Source of the DNA: a bacterium
GTDB taxonomy: Bacteria; Bacillota_I; Bacilli_A; RF39; UBA660
Reading direction: 5' to 3'
Assembly: GCA_029007685.1 (NCBI GenBank)
Contig: JAQXIG010000154.1
Coordinates: forward strand, 1 to 17,138
DNA: 17,138 nucleotides
Under the pieces are notes generated by a model that was given only the letters and a program-made list of their open reading frames with translations, did no database searches and was not told the DNA's origin. Positions 1 to 6,164 of this stretch are shown here, one piece after another; position 1 is the stretch's first letter; the number at the start of each line of letters is the position of its first letter. The position numbers and the translations under genes are program-made.

Positions 1-56
1 AAAATATTGATTTACCTAACAATTATGCTTAAAACACTTGATTTTTATATTTTAAA

Positions 57-74
57 AGTCGATTTTCATCGACT
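57..74 (-). terminator. Hairpin downstream of metG (second)
   Basis: On the minus strand a perfect 7-bp stem AGTCGAT/ATCGACT closes a GAAA (GNRA) tetraloop and is followed by a short T-rich stretch (TTTAAAATAT). It lies about 85 bases past the metG stop and could back up the first hairpin. The weak U-tract keeps confidence moderate. Confidence 0.45.
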
Positions 75-140
75 CTTCTTTGCGTGGAATAATATAAAAA
101 TTTGTTTTTTTTGATTATTTTTAGATATAAATATCATAAC

Positions 141-166
141 AAAAGCAGTTATTACTAACTACTTTT
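141..166 (-). terminator. Hairpin overlapping the metG stop codon
   Basis: On the minus strand an 11-bp stem (AAAAG, a U-G pair, AGTTA) closes a GTAA loop and ends in CTTTT. The 5' arm starts in the last codon of metG, so the TAG stop is inside the stem. It has the A-rich/U-rich shape of an intrinsic terminator, with the U-run forming the 3' arm. It probably ends the dut-metG transcript. Confidence 0.5.
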
Positions 167-1700
167 GACCTAACTCTTCTAACTTTTTATCTTTATCTAT
201 CCGCATAAATAGTGCTTCAGGACTACCTACAGTATAAGTGTTATCACTTAAATAAATTCTATCTTCTTTGAAGTTATGGATTTGAGATTTAATTTTTTCA
301 CTAGTATCAGGTAAATATGGACTCAAAAAAATACCACATACACGAATAGACTCTAATAAATTATATAAAACAGTTTCTAATCTATCTCTCATAGATTGAT
401 TCTTTGCTAACACCCAAGGAGTGGCTTCATCAATATACTTATTACTTCTTCTAAGTACTTCAAAGATTTCATCTAATGCTGTACCTATTTCTAGATTATC
501 CATTTTCTTTTCTACTGCTGATTCTAAAGAATTTATCATAGAAATAAGTTCAATATCATAATTTTCCTTCATATTTTTATTACTTACACTACCATTAAAA
601 TACTTGTTTACCATAGAAATAGTACGATTTAGTAAATTTCCAAGAATATTAGCTAAATCACTATTAATTCTTTCTATTAATAAATCATATGTAAAAGTAC
701 CATCTTGAGTATATGGAATTTCATGTAATAGATAATAACGAATAGCATCTACTCCAAATTGCTCTACTAAATCATCTGCATAAATGACATTACCCTTAGA
801 TTTACTCATTTTACCATCTCCTACTATCAACCATGGATGTCCAAATACTTGTTTAGGAAGTGGCAAGTCTAAACTCATCAAGAAACATGGCCAATAAATC
901 GTATGAAAACGAATAATATCTTTTCCTATTAAATGTAAATTAGCTGGCCAATATTTTTCAAATTGTTCAGTACTACCATCAGGATCATATCCAATATTGG
1001 TAATATAATTGGTAAGTGCATCCAACCATACATAAACAACATGTTTAGGATCAAAGTCTACAGGAATACCCCAATTAAAAGAAGTGCGAGAAACACATAA
1101 ATCCTGTAAGCCTGGTCTGATAAAGTTATTAATCATTTCGTTCTTTCTAGCGTCCGGTTTAATAAAATCTGAATGAGTGTCAATATACTCAATCAATCTA
1201 TCTTGATATTTAGAAAGTTTAAAAAAGTATGCTTCTTCACTCCTAGCTTGAACTTCTCTTCCACAATCTGGACACTTACCATCTACTAACTGACTTTCTG
1301 TAAAGAAAGATTCACAGGGAGTACAGTAAAGACCTTCGTATTTTCCTAAATAAATATCTCCTTTATCATACATTTTCTTAAATATCTTTTGAACAATTTT
1401 CTCATGATATTTATCTGTAGTACGAACAAATCGATCATAACTGGTATTCATAATATCCCAAATACGCTTGATTTCACTAGCTACATCATCAACAAATTCT
1501 TGAGGGGTAAGATTCACATCCTCTGCTTTCAATTGAATCTTTTCTCCATGCTCATCTGTTCCTGTTTGAAAATAAACATCAAAACCTTTTAATCTTTTAT
1601 AACGAGCAATAGCATCCGCTAGAACAATCTCATAAGTATTTCCAATATGAGGTTTTCCCGATGTATAAGCAATAGCTGTTGAAATATAATATTTTTTCAT
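159..1700 (-). CDS. metG: Methionyl-tRNA synthetase, short form
   Basis: Charges initiator and elongator tRNA-Met with methionine in the cytoplasm. This is a class I synthetase: the HIGH-type motif PHIGN is near residue 17-21 and KMSKS at about 297-301. A zinc-knuckle insert with two C-x2-C pairs (C126/C129 and C143/C146) follows the first half of the Rossmann fold, and a helical anticodon-binding domain fills the C-terminal third. The start is taken at the ATG at 1700: the AGAGG ribosome site lies six bases before it but directly abuts an upstream in-frame ATG at 1706. The protein is 513 residues, so it lacks the C-terminal tRNA-binding (EMAP/Arc1p-like) extension of the roughly 660-residue Bacillus MetS. 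It lies 23 bases after dut and shares its T-box leader. Confidence 0.97.
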   Translation of the reverse strand: MKKYYISTAIAYTSGKPHIGNTYEIVLADAIARYKRLKGFDVYFQTGTDEHGEKIQLKAEDVNLTPQEFVDDVASEIKRIWDIMNTSYDRFVRTTDKYHEKIVQKIFKKMYDKGDIYLGKYEGLYCTPCESFFTESQLVDGKCPDCGREVQARSEEAYFFKLSKYQDRLIEYIDTHSDFIKPDARKNEMINNFIRPGLQDLCVSRTSFNWGIPVDFDPKHVVYVWLDALTNYITNIGYDPDGSTEQFEKYWPANLHLIGKDIIRFHTIYWPCFLMSLDLPLPKQVFGHPWLIVGDGKMSKSKGNVIYADDLVEQFGVDAIRYYLLHEIPYTQDGTFTYDLLIERINSDLANILGNLLNRTISMVNKYFNGSVSNKNMKENYDIELISMINSLESAVEKKMDNLEIGTALDEIFEVLRRSNKYIDEATPWVLAKNQSMRDRLETVLYNLLESIRVCGIFLSPYLPDTSEKIKSQIHNFKEDRIYLSDNTYTVGSPEALFMRIDKDKKLEELGQK

Positions 1701-1723
1701 AAACATCCTCTTTTCTTATTTTT

Positions 1724-2200
1724 TTAATTTGTAGAACCAATGCCACCAATTCTAATATTATCTATCTCTTCTTCATCATCAACTATTAAAAATTTTGTAA
1801 ATATTGCCTGGCATATCCTGTCCCCACGTTTCACTACATAATCTAAATCACCATGATTTTGAAGCCGAATCCAAGCATGACCTTCATTATCTGGATTATC
1901 ACAATAATCGGCTTCAAAAACACCAACTTGATTACACATTCGAACATTATACTGAAACCCTTGACTACTACGAACAACTAAAAACATAACATCCCCAACA
2001 TTCATATGAATTTTTACCCCTAAAGGAATGCTCTTTATCTCACCTGGCCTCAAAGTAAAGTCAATTATGGATTCGAAATCATATCCAGCACTCATCTTAG
2101 TACTTCTTCTAGGAATATTATATGACTCATACAATACTTTATCATCAGAAACATCCTTTTTAAACTGTTCAAAACTTACTTTTTCAAAATATCTCGCCAT
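1724..2200 (-). CDS. dut: dUTP diphosphatase (trimeric dUTPase)
   Basis: Hydrolyses dUTP to dUMP and pyrophosphate, keeping uracil out of DNA and supplying dUMP for dTMP synthesis. The five motifs of the homotrimeric family appear in order: STKMSAGYDF (about 33-42), RSSQG (77-81), GVFEADY (93-99) followed by NPDNEGH, KRGDRICQ (124-131) and GGIGSTN near the C-terminus (152-158). Length (158 residues) is normal. Two departures stand out. The aspartate that acts as general base in motif 3 (GxxD.DY in most members) reads as Glu96, and the aromatic residue of motif 5 (GGFGST) is isoleucine. The start is firm: GGAGG seven bases before ATG. It is the first gene after a T-box terminator, followed by metG. 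Confidence 0.93.
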   Translation of the reverse strand: MARYFEKVSFEQFKKDVSDDKVLYESYNIPRRSTKMSAGYDFESIIDFTLRPGEIKSIPLGVKIHMNVGDVMFLVVRSSQGFQYNVRMCNQVGVFEADYCDNPDNEGHAWIRLQNHGDLDYVVKRGDRICQAIFTKFLIVDDEEEIDNIRIGGIGSTN

Positions 2201-2212
2201 CGTTATACCTCC

Positions 2213-2433
2213 AAAAAAAACGACTATTCTCCATAAGGACGAATAATCGCGATACCACCTTAATTTATAAGCTCATACTTATACTCTCAATCTCTTAACG
2301 CGAGCTACGTATAAACCTAAATATCGATTTATCTATTCCAGAACCATCTATTATTGTTTATCTATATCTACTCTCACCTAACTAGACTCTCTTAAATAGA
2401 CTCCCAATAACTCTTTCCTTCAAAACATTTATG
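2213..2433 (-). promoter_or_regulatory. T-box riboswitch leader of dut-metG
   Basis: The minus-strand leader carries the conserved T-box sequence AAGGTGGTATCGCG (2261-2248), whose UGGU would pair with the free CCA end of an uncharged tRNA having discriminator A. It is followed by a terminator of nine base pairs, CGATTATTC/GAATAGTCG, with an inner TCC/GGA extension and eight T residues (2249-2213). Upstream, AGAGAG (about 2391-2386) and a TCTA/TAGA hairpin with GGTGAGAG in its loop resemble the distal part of stem I. I could not settle the specifier loop. An ATG triplet at 2347-2345 lies on its likely 3' side and would fit methionine and metG, but TTC and TGG triplets are adjacent. Uncharged tRNA should promote antitermination into dut and metG. 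Confidence 0.88.
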
Positions 2434-2439
2434 ATCTAT

Positions 2440-2468
2440 ATTATAACACAGCATTTTCTATTCTTCAA
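2440..2468 (-). promoter_or_regulatory. Promoter of the T-box/dut/metG operon
   Basis: Minus-strand TTGAAG (2468-2463), 17-bp spacer, perfect TATAAT (2445-2440). The -35 box is formed by the last codons and stop of spoVT. Transcription would start near 2433, just ahead of the T-box stem I. Confidence 0.8.
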
Positions 2469-2985
2469 TATTCTTTTCTAAAAAAGAACTCAACATACTT
2501 CCCAATAAACAATCACTACCATCAAGTTCCTCCTCATCAAAAATAATCACACACCCAATAGAATCACTATCCACCACAATTGGTACAAAAAAATAAAAAC
2601 AATGATCCTCCATATTAGGAATAAAGGATACCATTTCCTTCTCTTTTGAAGTATACATAGTCCTACTTTCTATTTTTTCTAAAATAAAACTAGTAAGTGA
2701 TTGATTTAAATATTGATCTTCCAAATGAGCACTACAGGCAATGATCTTCTCTGTATTAGTGATCAAAATTTTCTTTTTCAAAAGTCCGCTAGCAGTAGAG
2801 ACTAACTTATTAGCAACCTCAATTAAATCACTCATAAAAGAAAATTTACTTAATACAATTTTTTGATTTTCTACATATATTTCTAATGTATCTCCTTCTC
2901 TAATCTTTAAATTTCTACGTATTTCCTTTGGGATTACAAATCTCCCCAAATCATCAATTCTTCTAATAACACCCGTTGATTTCAT
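2458..2985 (-). CDS. spoVT: SpoVT-like AbrB-family transcription regulator
   Basis: DNA-binding regulator of the SpoVT type. In Bacillus, SpoVT tunes late forespore (sigma-G) genes and spore coat and germination properties. Residues 1-50 form the swapped-hairpin AbrB domain with the signature TGVIRRIDDLGRFVIPKEIRR, ending in REGDTLEIYV. Residues about 55-172 match the position and length of the GAF-like domain that distinguishes SpoVT (about 178 aa) from AbrB (about 95 aa). The start has AGAGGG six bases upstream. In B. subtilis spoVT directly follows mfd. Here a decayed gene, an IS and a coiled-coil gene lie between, so the old neighbourhood is recognisable but interrupted. A paralogous stage-specific AbrB/GAF regulator in a non-sporulating organism cannot be excluded. 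Confidence 0.88.
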   Translation of the reverse strand: MKSTGVIRRIDDLGRFVIPKEIRRNLKIREGDTLEIYVENQKIVLSKFSFMSDLIEVANKLVSTASGLLKKKILITNTEKIIACSAHLEDQYLNQSLTSFILEKIESRTMYTSKEKEMVSFIPNMEDHCFYFFVPIVVDSDSIGCVIIFDEEELDGSDCLLGSMLSSFLEKNIEE

Positions 2986-3055
2986 TTTCTACCCTCTTTC
3001 TAACATTAGTTTTAGTGATTAAAAAAGATTTATACTCAAAAAAAGAAGAAAATTT

Positions 3056-3685
3056 CTATTTTTCCTCCGTTTTTGCACATATTTCTTGATATCTCATATA
3101 CCCTTCTTTCGCTTTATTCATCAAATTATTATCTCTTAACATAATTTCAATATGAATTTTAGTCTCAAGTTTGCCGTATAAACGATTCATGAAATAATCA
3201 CGAATACGAGAAATTAATAAATTATGATGTTCCCAATCTATCTTCTCACTCACCTGTTTTTCAAAAATAGCACAAGCTTTCTCTTGAACACTAGAAATTG
3301 AATATTTATGCAACTCTTCTTTTAATACTCTAGTAGTATTCAAAACTATTTCATAATACTTCTGCAAATTCTCTAATTCAAATTCTAAATTAGATAAAGA
3401 TTCTTCTAACTGAATTTTTTTCTGATTTAATAAATCTTCTAATTCATTATAGCTATCCAATTTTATCTGATTTAGATTATCAGTAATAAAAATCTGACAA
3501 TCCAAACACCCTGCATCTTCATATATGGAAATAATATTCTTAATTGCGGTATCAAACTCTAAATTAAAAATATTAGTAATCGTTTCTAATAAAGAAGTAA
3601 TATTTTTTTCTATATCATACTGCAAACTATTAATTAAAATCTGTCTATTCTTTTCTCTGAATATTTCAACAATATCTTTATCCAC
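3056..3685 (-). CDS. Unrecognised coiled-coil protein
   Basis: No family recognised. The 209-residue product is acidic and helical, with no signal peptide or membrane segment, so probably cytoplasmic. A C-x2-C pair (GCLDC, about residues 60-63) precedes a long heptad-like stretch (about 78-130) rich in Leu, Glu and Lys, and a basic patch occurs near 160-175 (SRIRDYFMNRLYGKLETK). The start is a GTG at 3685, placed six bases after AAGGGTG; the upstream in-frame GTG at 3694 lies inside that ribosome site. Its promoter is within the 75-bp repeat left by the adjacent insertion, with a leader of only about 20 bases. It sits between mfd and spoVT, which adjoin in Bacillus, suggesting a lineage-specific gene. 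No terminator is evident before spoVT 70 bases downstream. Confidence 0.7.
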   Translation of the reverse strand: MDKDIVEIFREKNRQILINSLQYDIEKNITSLLETITNIFNLEFDTAIKNIISIYEDAGCLDCQIFITDNLNQIKLDSYNELEDLLNQKKIQLEESLSNLEFELENLQKYYEIVLNTTRVLKEELHKYSISSVQEKACAIFEKQVSEKIDWEHHNLLISRIRDYFMNRLYGKLETKIHIEIMLRDNNLMNKAKEGYMRYQEICAKTEEK

Positions 3686-3701
3686 TATATTCACCCTTCT
3701 T

Positions 3702-3776
3702 ATTATAAGATAATAATAACAGTTTCTGAAAAAATAGTCAATTTAAAACGATTAGAGGGATAGAAAAAGACATTTC
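3702..3776. repeat. 75-bp direct repeat, copy 1 (target duplication)
   Basis: Base-for-base identical to 5737-5811 by direct comparison. It starts at ATTATAAGA and ends at GACATTTC. The flanking bases differ on both sides, so the repeat is exactly 75 bp and abuts the left end of the insertion element. It contains the promoter of the coiled-coil gene. Confidence 0.97.
3713..3741 (-). promoter_or_regulatory. Promoter of the coiled-coil gene, inside repeat copy 1
   Basis: Minus-strand TTGACT (3741-3736), exactly 17 bp, TATTAT (3718-3713), a close match to the housekeeping sigma-A consensus. The expected start is near 3706, about 20 bases before the GTG at 3685. Confidence 0.75.
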
Positions 3777-3821
3777 GGGAATTTAACACTTTTTTTATTT
3801 AAAATCTTCTCAAACCATTAT
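3777..3821 (+). repeat. Left terminal inverted repeat of the IS
   Basis: Read inward, GAATTTAACACTTTT aligns with GGATTTGACAGTTTT from the right end. After an A/T-rich stretch, AAAATCTTCTCAAACC aligns with AAAATCTCTCAAAACC. Identity is imperfect but continues for about 45 bases. Confidence 0.65.
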
Positions 3822-3838
3822 AAAATGGTTATTTTTTT
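3813..3838 (+). terminator. Inward terminator at the left IS end
   Basis: Perfect 7-bp stem AACCATT/AATGGTT with loop ATAA, followed by A and seven T residues. It points into the element ahead of the transposase promoter, so it would stop transcripts entering from the plus-strand side. Confidence 0.75.
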
Positions 3839-3859
3839 GTCAATTTTTTATTTTTATTC

Positions 3860-3889
3860 TTGCGTACTTACGTACTTATGATGTATAAT
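3860..3889 (+). promoter_or_regulatory. Transposase promoter with tandem 8-bp repeat
   Basis: TTGCGT (3860-3865), 18-bp spacer, TATAAT (3884-3889). The spacer region carries CGTACTTA twice in tandem (3863-3870 and 3871-3878), a plausible binding site for a repressor or for the transposase itself. Confidence 0.6.
3861..3867 (+). repeat. Subterminal motif TGCGTAC, left copy
   Basis: The first base is 84 bases in from the left end of the element. The inverted counterpart GTACGCA at 5645-5651 is 85 bases in from the right end. The symmetry suggests a subterminal transposase-binding site; this copy also overlaps the -35 box. Confidence 0.5.
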
Positions 3890-3911
3890 TATATTGTAAG
3901 GTCGTGAAATC

Positions 3912-5639
3912 ATGAGAATCAAAACAACAAAAACTAATTCTAATACTAACTACTACGTTATTAAAGATTTTAAAATAAATGGTAAACGTACTACTAAAAT
4001 TATCGAAAAGCTTGGTACAGAAAATGATATTAAATTAAAATTTAATGTTACTGATGTTAATTCTTTTTTAAAAGATTATATAAACAAGCTCAACAAAGAA
4101 GATAATAATTCTAAATCTACTTTAATAAAATTTTATGACGAAAATAAATTAATTGAATTTAATAAACAATGTTCCTTTAATGGAGGTTATTTATTTTTAC
4201 AAGATATTTATTATTCATTAAAAATTAATAATATTTGTGATGAGATCACAAATAAATATCAATTTAAATACGATTTAAATAATATTTTATCTAATTTAAT
4301 TTATTCTAGAATTATTTATCCTTCTTCTAAACTTAAAACTTTAAATTTATGTAAAAACTTTTTAGAACAACCTAATTTTGAATATCAACACATACTTAGA
4401 GCTTTAGAAGTTTTAACTAAAGAAAACGATTTTATTCAATCTGAACTTTATAAAAATTCTTTAAAATATTCTAAAAGAAATGACAAAATATTATTCTACG
4501 ATTGTACTAATTATTATTTTGAAATTGAAGATGATGATGATTTTAGAAAATATGGCAAAAGCAAAGAACATAGACCTAATCCAATTGTTGGTATGGGTTT
4601 ATTTATGGATGGTGACGGTATCCCTTTAACATTCTCAACTTTTCCGGGTAATCAAAATGAACAAACTACTTTAAAACCATTAGAAGAAAAAATAATTAAA
4701 GATTTTAATAATTCTAAATTTATTATTTGTACTGATGCTGGTTTATCATCTAATTCTAATAAGAAATTTAATAATACAAATAATCGTAAATATGTTACTA
4801 CTCAATCTTTAAAAAAATTAAAATCATTTTTAAAAGATTGGTCTTTAGATTTATCTTCTGGATGGAAGTTATCCGGAAGTGACAAAATATATGATATTTC
4901 AAAACTAAGAGAAGATGATGAATTAATAAAAAGACATTATAATTCCATATTTTATAAAGAAAGATGGATTAAAGAAAATGGGATTGAAGAAAGATTAATT
5001 GTTACATATTCTCCTAAATATCAGGAATATCAAAAAAAGATCAGAGAAAAACAAATTAATCGTGCTTTATCTATAATAGAAAAAAATCCTAAAAAAATTA
5101 AATCTAATAATGAAAATGATCCAAAGAGATTTATTCAAACAATTTCTACTACTTCTAATGGTGAAGTTGCAGATGAAAATCATTATTCTATAGATTATGA
5201 AAAAATTAATGACGAAGCTAAATATGATGGTTTATATGCCGTATGTACTAATTTAGAAGATACTGTAGAAGAAATTATTAAAATCAATAAAAGAAGATGG
5301 GAAATTGAAGAATCATTTAGAATCATGAAAACTGAATTTAATGCTAGACCTGTATATCTATCTAGAGAAGATAGAATTCATGCACACTTCTTAATATGTT
5401 TCTTATCTTTAGTTATTTATAGATATTTAGAAAAGAAACTTAATGAAGAATTTACTACTACTGAAATTATTGAAACTTTAAGAAACATGAATTTTTGTCA
5501 AAAAGACAACGATTATATCCCAACGTATCGAAGAAATCAAATAACTGATTCTCTACATAATAATTTTAATTTTAGAACCGATTATGAAATAATAACTGAA
5601 AAAAATATAAAAAAAATATGTAAATTAACAAAAAAATAA
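3912..5639 (+). CDS. IS1634-family DDE transposase
   Basis: Catalyses cut-and-paste movement of the surrounding element. The 575-residue protein has the three acidic residues of the IS4-superfamily RNase-H fold: D197 in FYDCTN, D275 in CTDAGLSS, and E466 in RRWEIEESFRIMK, where R462, E466 and K473 satisfy R-x3-E-x6-K of the YREK signature (Asn replaces the usual Tyr). A long insertion lies between the second Asp and the Glu, as usual in this group. The N-terminal part (about 1-60) resembles the short beta-rich start of IS1634 transposases. The frame is open throughout, so the enzyme could be active. The ribosome site is weak (AAGG ten bases before ATG), suggesting low translation. TGG, not TGA, encodes tryptophan. 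It runs opposite to all neighbours. Confidence 0.95.
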   Translation: MRIKTTKTNSNTNYYVIKDFKINGKRTTKIIEKLGTENDIKLKFNVTDVNSFLKDYINKLNKEDNNSKSTLIKFYDENKLIEFNKQCSFNGGYLFLQDIYYSLKINNICDEITNKYQFKYDLNNILSNLIYSRIIYPSSKLKTLNLCKNFLEQPNFEYQHILRALEVLTKENDFIQSELYKNSLKYSKRNDKILFYDCTNYYFEIEDDDDFRKYGKSKEHRPNPIVGMGLFMDGDGIPLTFSTFPGNQNEQTTLKPLEEKIIKDFNNSKFIICTDAGLSSNSNKKFNNTNNRKYVTTQSLKKLKSFLKDWSLDLSSGWKLSGSDKIYDISKLREDDELIKRHYNSIFYKERWIKENGIEERLIVTYSPKYQEYQKKIREKQINRALSIIEKNPKKIKSNNENDPKRFIQTISTTSNGEVADENHYSIDYEKINDEAKYDGLYAVCTNLEDTVEEIIKINKRRWEIEESFRIMKTEFNARPVYLSREDRIHAHFLICFLSLVIYRYLEKKLNEEFTTTEIIETLRNMNFCQKDNDYIPTYRRNQITDSLHNNFNFRTDYEIITEKNIKKICKLTKK

Positions 5640-5644
5640 AATAG

Positions 5645-5651
5645 GTACGCA
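5645..5651 (-). repeat. Subterminal motif TGCGTAC, right copy (inverted)
   Basis: GTACGCA on the plus strand begins five bases after the transposase stop codon and is 85 bases from the right end of the element. It mirrors the left copy at 3861-3867. Confidence 0.5.
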
Positions 5652-5665
5652 CTTTTTTAAGGTAA

Positions 5666-5711
5666 AAAAATCTCTCCAAACGCCTATAAATAAGGGTTTT
5701 GAGAGATTTTT
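5666..5711 (+). terminator. Bidirectional terminator after the transposase
   Basis: An 11-bp stem AAAAATCTCTC (5666-5676) pairs perfectly with GAGAGATTTTT (5701-5711), with further pairing (CAAA/TTTG, CCT/AGG) inside. On the plus strand it ends the transposase mRNA. On the minus strand it is followed by seven T residues and would stop antisense transcripts coming from the duplicated promoter to its right. Confidence 0.8.
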
Positions 5712-5736
5712 CATTTCTAAAACTGTCAAATCCAGG
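5692..5736 (-). repeat. Right terminal inverted repeat of the IS
   Basis: Read inward on the minus strand it gives GGATTTGACAGTTTT, then AAAATCTCTCAAAACCCTTAT, an imperfect counterpart of the left end. It overlaps the 3' half of the terminator. Confidence 0.65.
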
Positions 5737-5811
5737 ATTATAAGATAATAATAACAGTTTCTGAAAAAATAGTCAATTTAAAACGATTAGAGGGATAGAA
5801 AAAGACATTTC
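5737..5811. repeat. 75-bp direct repeat, copy 2 (target duplication)
   Basis: Identical over all 75 bases to 3702-3776, directly abutting the right end of the element. Offset between copies is 2035 bases. Confidence 0.97.
5748..5776 (-). promoter_or_regulatory. Orphaned duplicate promoter facing into the IS
   Basis: The same TTGACT (5776-5771), 17 bp, TATTAT (5753-5748) as in copy 1. Here it reads leftward into the element, antisense to the transposase, and meets the terminator at 5711-5666 within about 40 bases. Confidence 0.65.
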
Positions 5812-5837
5812 AAATAAAAATCAAAATCACTAAAATA

Positions 5838-6117
5838 TTACAAAAACTCATCCACAAACAAATCATTCAGATAACCATGATGTTTTAGATAATAATCCCT
5901 ATCACCATCTAGGATTATCGTTTTTTATTTTATCATAAGAAGAACATGTCATCTTTTGATATTCTTTCTCCACAAATTCATTCTATACTAAGGTAGAATA
6001 TCAAAATCAATAGCATATATCATCCATCATTGAAGTCAAGATAATTGTCCTCTTTTAATTCAAATGAAGTTCTACTAAACTACATAATAGCTCTCTTACC
6101 TTAAAATAAAACTTCAT
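5838..6117 (-). pseudogene. Decayed small gene downstream of mfd
   Basis: Five overlapping open stretches in shifting frames read like one broken protein of about 90 residues. The ATG at 6117 follows AGGTGAG and opens with MKFYFKVRELL, stopping at 6055. FELKEDNYLDFNDG (6064-6020) continues in another frame, then YAIDFDILP (6017-5988), EFVEKEYQKMT...NPRW (5979-5902) and LDGDRDYYLKHHGYLNDLF to a TAA at 5838. Composition (charged, aromatic, no low-complexity runs) is protein-like, and the pieces follow each other in order. I recognise no family. Several frameshifts and stops make a functional product unlikely. It would have been the gene after mfd, 47 bases downstream. Chance open frames are the alternative. 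Confidence 0.45.
5954..6006. repeat. 12-bp perfect inverted repeat
   Basis: TTTTGATATTCT (5954-5965) pairs with AGAATATCAAAA (5995-6006), loop 29 bases. It lies within the decayed gene and has no T-run after either arm, so it is not an obvious terminator. Confidence 0.6.
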
Positions 6118-6164
6118 GATCTCACCTATAAAACAACAGCTAATATAAATTATTTTTCTCAAAT

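Larger units (their letters stand above)
3777..5736 (+). mobile_element. IS1634-family insertion sequence, apparently complete
   Basis: About 1.96 kb bounded by the 75-bp direct repeats. It holds one transposase gene with all catalytic residues, imperfect inverted ends of about 45 bp, hairpin terminators near both ends and an own promoter. It is the only plus-strand gene in the window and is visibly richer in A+T than its neighbours. Long, variable target duplications are a known habit of IS1634-family elements. The exact ends are uncertain by two or three bases, because the best inverted match begins at 3779 and 5733. Confidence 0.9.

Noticed and set aside
1389..1592. Plus-strand open frame opposite metG (likewise 1804-1989, 2028-2246 and 3525-3713)
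   Set aside because: These are complementary-strand shadows of strongly supported genes, with no ribosome site or recognisable protein character; 2028-2246 also runs into the T-box terminator.
5890..5933. Plus-strand hairpin ATAATCC/GGATTAT followed by CGTTTTTT as a terminator
   Set aside because: No plus-strand gene lies upstream except the IS, which has its own terminator. The T-run corresponds to lysine codons in the decayed minus-strand gene, so a chance structure is more likely.
5979..6020. TGA read as tryptophan (mycoplasma code) to rescue part of the decayed gene
   Set aside because: Intact genes in the window use TGG for Trp, and holB ends at a TGA placed correctly for the ricT overlap. 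TAG stops and frameshifts would remain anyway.
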